NCBI GenBank assembly: GCA_026014605.1
Contig: JAOZIC010000217.1
Coordinates: 1 to 8,701 of the forward strand
Length of the DNA: 8,701 nt
Direction: 5' to 3'
DNA from: Candidatus Bathyarchaeota archaeon
GTDB taxonomy: Archaea > Thermoproteota > Bathyarchaeia > Bathyarchaeales > Bathyarchaeaceae
Part shown: piece after piece, positions 7,914 through 8,701 of the stretch
How positions within the stretch are numbered: position 1 is the stretch's first letter
Layout: each line of letters opens with the position of its first letter
Position numbers and translations under genes: made by a program
Notes under the pieces: generated by a model
Database searches by the model: none
What the model was told of the DNA's origin: nothing
Seen by the model: the letters and a program-made list of their open reading frames with translations, nothing else

Positions 7914-8348
7914 ATGGAGCTTCCAGATTATGTTTCTGTACAAGAAGTGAAAAGAGTCTGCAAAGAACTAAAAATCAGAGATTGGACTTTGCTCAAAAAG
8001 GCTGAAGTGTTACCGGAAGAAGCAAAAACAATACTCGCTGAACTTGACGCAGCAGGCATGAACATTGAATTAAAAGATTTTAAGCTTGGGCTTGAGGTTG
8101 AGTTGGAACATGGAGTCCGTTTTGCAGAAGCAAACGTAACAAACAATCATCCGATATTAACGGGCAAAATCGTTTTGGCGCACTTTAAAGAATCGTTAGA
8201 TTACTATCAACGTTTAGAAGTTGCAGAAATTGAAGGCGACCTGCTAAAAGCGGTTGTGAGTAAAAACGCTGCAAAGGTTATGGCACTTTACGAAAAGCTT
8301 GTGAATGCTAAACTTGAGTTAAGTCAAACAGAAAAAAAGATGATTTAA
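7914..8348 (+). CDS. DUF5661-like protein with N-terminal extension
   Basis: 144 residues, soluble. From about residue 55 it has the pattern I associate with the DUF5661 family: LGLEVELEHGVRF, then NVTNNHPILTGKIVLAHF and DYYQRL (to about 101). In the family this is usually read as ELEHG...TNVT-D-D...TGKIALAH. The conserved His, Thr and acidic residues suggest a binding or catalytic site, but no function is established that I know of. Residues 1-50 (VQEVKRVCKELKIRDWTLLKKAEVLPEEAKTILAELD, written here only as an alpha-helical stretch) are an extra helical segment, and residues 105-144 form a further helical, Lys/Glu-rich tail. The ATG has a Shine-Dalgarno site. The neighbours are small membrane proteins, and give no functional hint. 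Family assignment is from memory of the motif. Confidence 0.75.
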   Translation: MELPDYVSVQEVKRVCKELKIRDWTLLKKAEVLPEEAKTILAELDAAGMNIELKDFKLGLEVELEHGVRFAEANVTNNHPILTGKIVLAHFKESLDYYQRLEVAEIEGDLLKAVVSKNAAKVMALYEKLVNAKLELSQTEKKMI

Positions 8349-8365
8349 CGATATACTGAATTGCT

Positions 8366-8377
8366 AAAAAAGAAAAA
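8366..8377 (-). terminator. Oligo-T terminator of the right-hand membrane protein gene
   Basis: On the minus strand this reads TTTTTCTTTTTT, 18 bases past the stop codon at 8395-8397. Archaeal RNA polymerase ends on such T tracts. It serves the minus-strand gene; no T tract for the convergent plus-strand gene is evident in the short gap. Confidence 0.5.
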
Positions 8378-8394
8378 GGGGATTTTGTGGTAGT

Positions 8395-8652
8395 TTACTC
8401 TTCTTGAACTTTTTCTTCTTGGTTGAGGAATTTTAGTCCTAACATTGCGAGAACTGCCGCACAACCTAAGTCAGCAAAGTTCCAAAGAACATCAACTAAT
8501 GTGTCAAGTATTGATTGCTCATGTCCCCCAGCAAGCCACAAGAACCCGCTGATACAACTTAAGAAGAATGTAGCAGCCCATAACATCAGAAAATAAGCTA
8601 TGAGTTTGTTCTTCGTGTATTTTTCAACAATATTCATTATTGCTTCTCCCAT
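8395..8652 (-). CDS. Small two-helix membrane protein, 85 residues
   Basis: No recognised family. Two hydrophobic stretches: about residues 17-40 (LIAYFLMLWAATFFLSCISG, then FLWL) and 54-75 (DVLWNFADLGCAAVLAMLGL). The N-terminus is basic (EKYTKNK) and the C-terminus is acidic (NQEEKVQEE). A hairpin in the membrane with both ends in the cytoplasm is the simplest reading. The ATG at 8652 is fixed by a strong AGGAGG at 8661-8666, seven bases upstream, in preference to the Met five codons later. A TAAAATA-like element at about 8690-8696 (minus) may be the TATA box, giving a very short leader. Confidence 0.7.
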   Translation of the reverse strand: MGEAIMNIVEKYTKNKLIAYFLMLWAATFFLSCISGFLWLAGGHEQSILDTLVDVLWNFADLGCAAVLAMLGLKFLNQEEKVQEE

Positions 8653-8660
8653 TTTTTGTT

Positions 8661-8666
8661 CCTCCT
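8661..8666 (-). promoter_or_regulatory. Shine-Dalgarno site AGGAGG
   Basis: Perfect AGGAGG on the minus strand, seven bases from the ATG of the 85-residue membrane protein. It is the strongest argument that this small ORF is a real gene. Confidence 0.7.
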
Positions 8667-8701
8667 AACGTGGTTTTTCATGTATGTTGTATTTTAGATT
8701 T

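Overview
The window looks like a chromosomal segment of an archaeon, plausibly a Bathyarchaeia/TACK-type lineage, although the lineage is inference and not proven here. Evidence for archaea: a two-ring Cdc48/VAT ATPase, an archaeal FEN-1 with a C-terminal PCNA-binding tail, an 88-residue aEF-1beta, an Lrp/AsnC regulator, TATA boxes of the TTTATAAATA and TTTAAATA kind, and oligo-T terminators. Shine-Dalgarno sites and TTG starts are both used.

Layout. Bases 1-398 (minus) hold an Lrp/AsnC regulator that runs off the left edge. A 391-base divergent gap follows, with TATA boxes and a possible structured RNA, then a 50-residue zinc-ribbon protein (790-942, plus) with an oligo-T terminator. An amidase-signature enzyme lies at 1167-2612 (minus). 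A protein-L-isoaspartate methyltransferase gene lies at 2806-3511 (plus), split into two reading frames. Next is a minus-strand group transcribed from 7059 down to 3517: cdc48, a small winged-helix-like protein and fen. The aEF-1beta gene sits upstream of it (7131-7397, minus) and cdc48 has its own TATA box in between. The right end has a two-helix membrane protein (plus), a DUF5661-like protein (plus) and another two-helix membrane protein (minus).

Main discovery. The methyltransferase gene is broken by exactly 31 extra bases (2993-3023). These fold with their flanks into a bulge-helix-bulge (BHB), the substrate of the archaeal tRNA splicing endonuclease: 3-nt bulge TCT, 4-bp central helix CGCC/GGCG, 3-nt bulge AAA and an 8-bp intron-side helix. 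Cutting each bulge between its second and third base, as that enzyme does, removes 31 nt, restores the frame and creates the codons GCG-CCT-CAC-ATG (A-P-H-M), which match the conserved PCMT sequence at this point. I therefore read it as a protein-coding gene with a very short BHB intron. This is rare in archaea; cbf5 is the classic known case.

The genes are mostly housekeeping: protein unfolding and quality control (Cdc48, PCMT), DNA replication and repair (FEN-1) and translation (aEF-1beta). I see no mobile element, CRISPR array, tRNA or rRNA.
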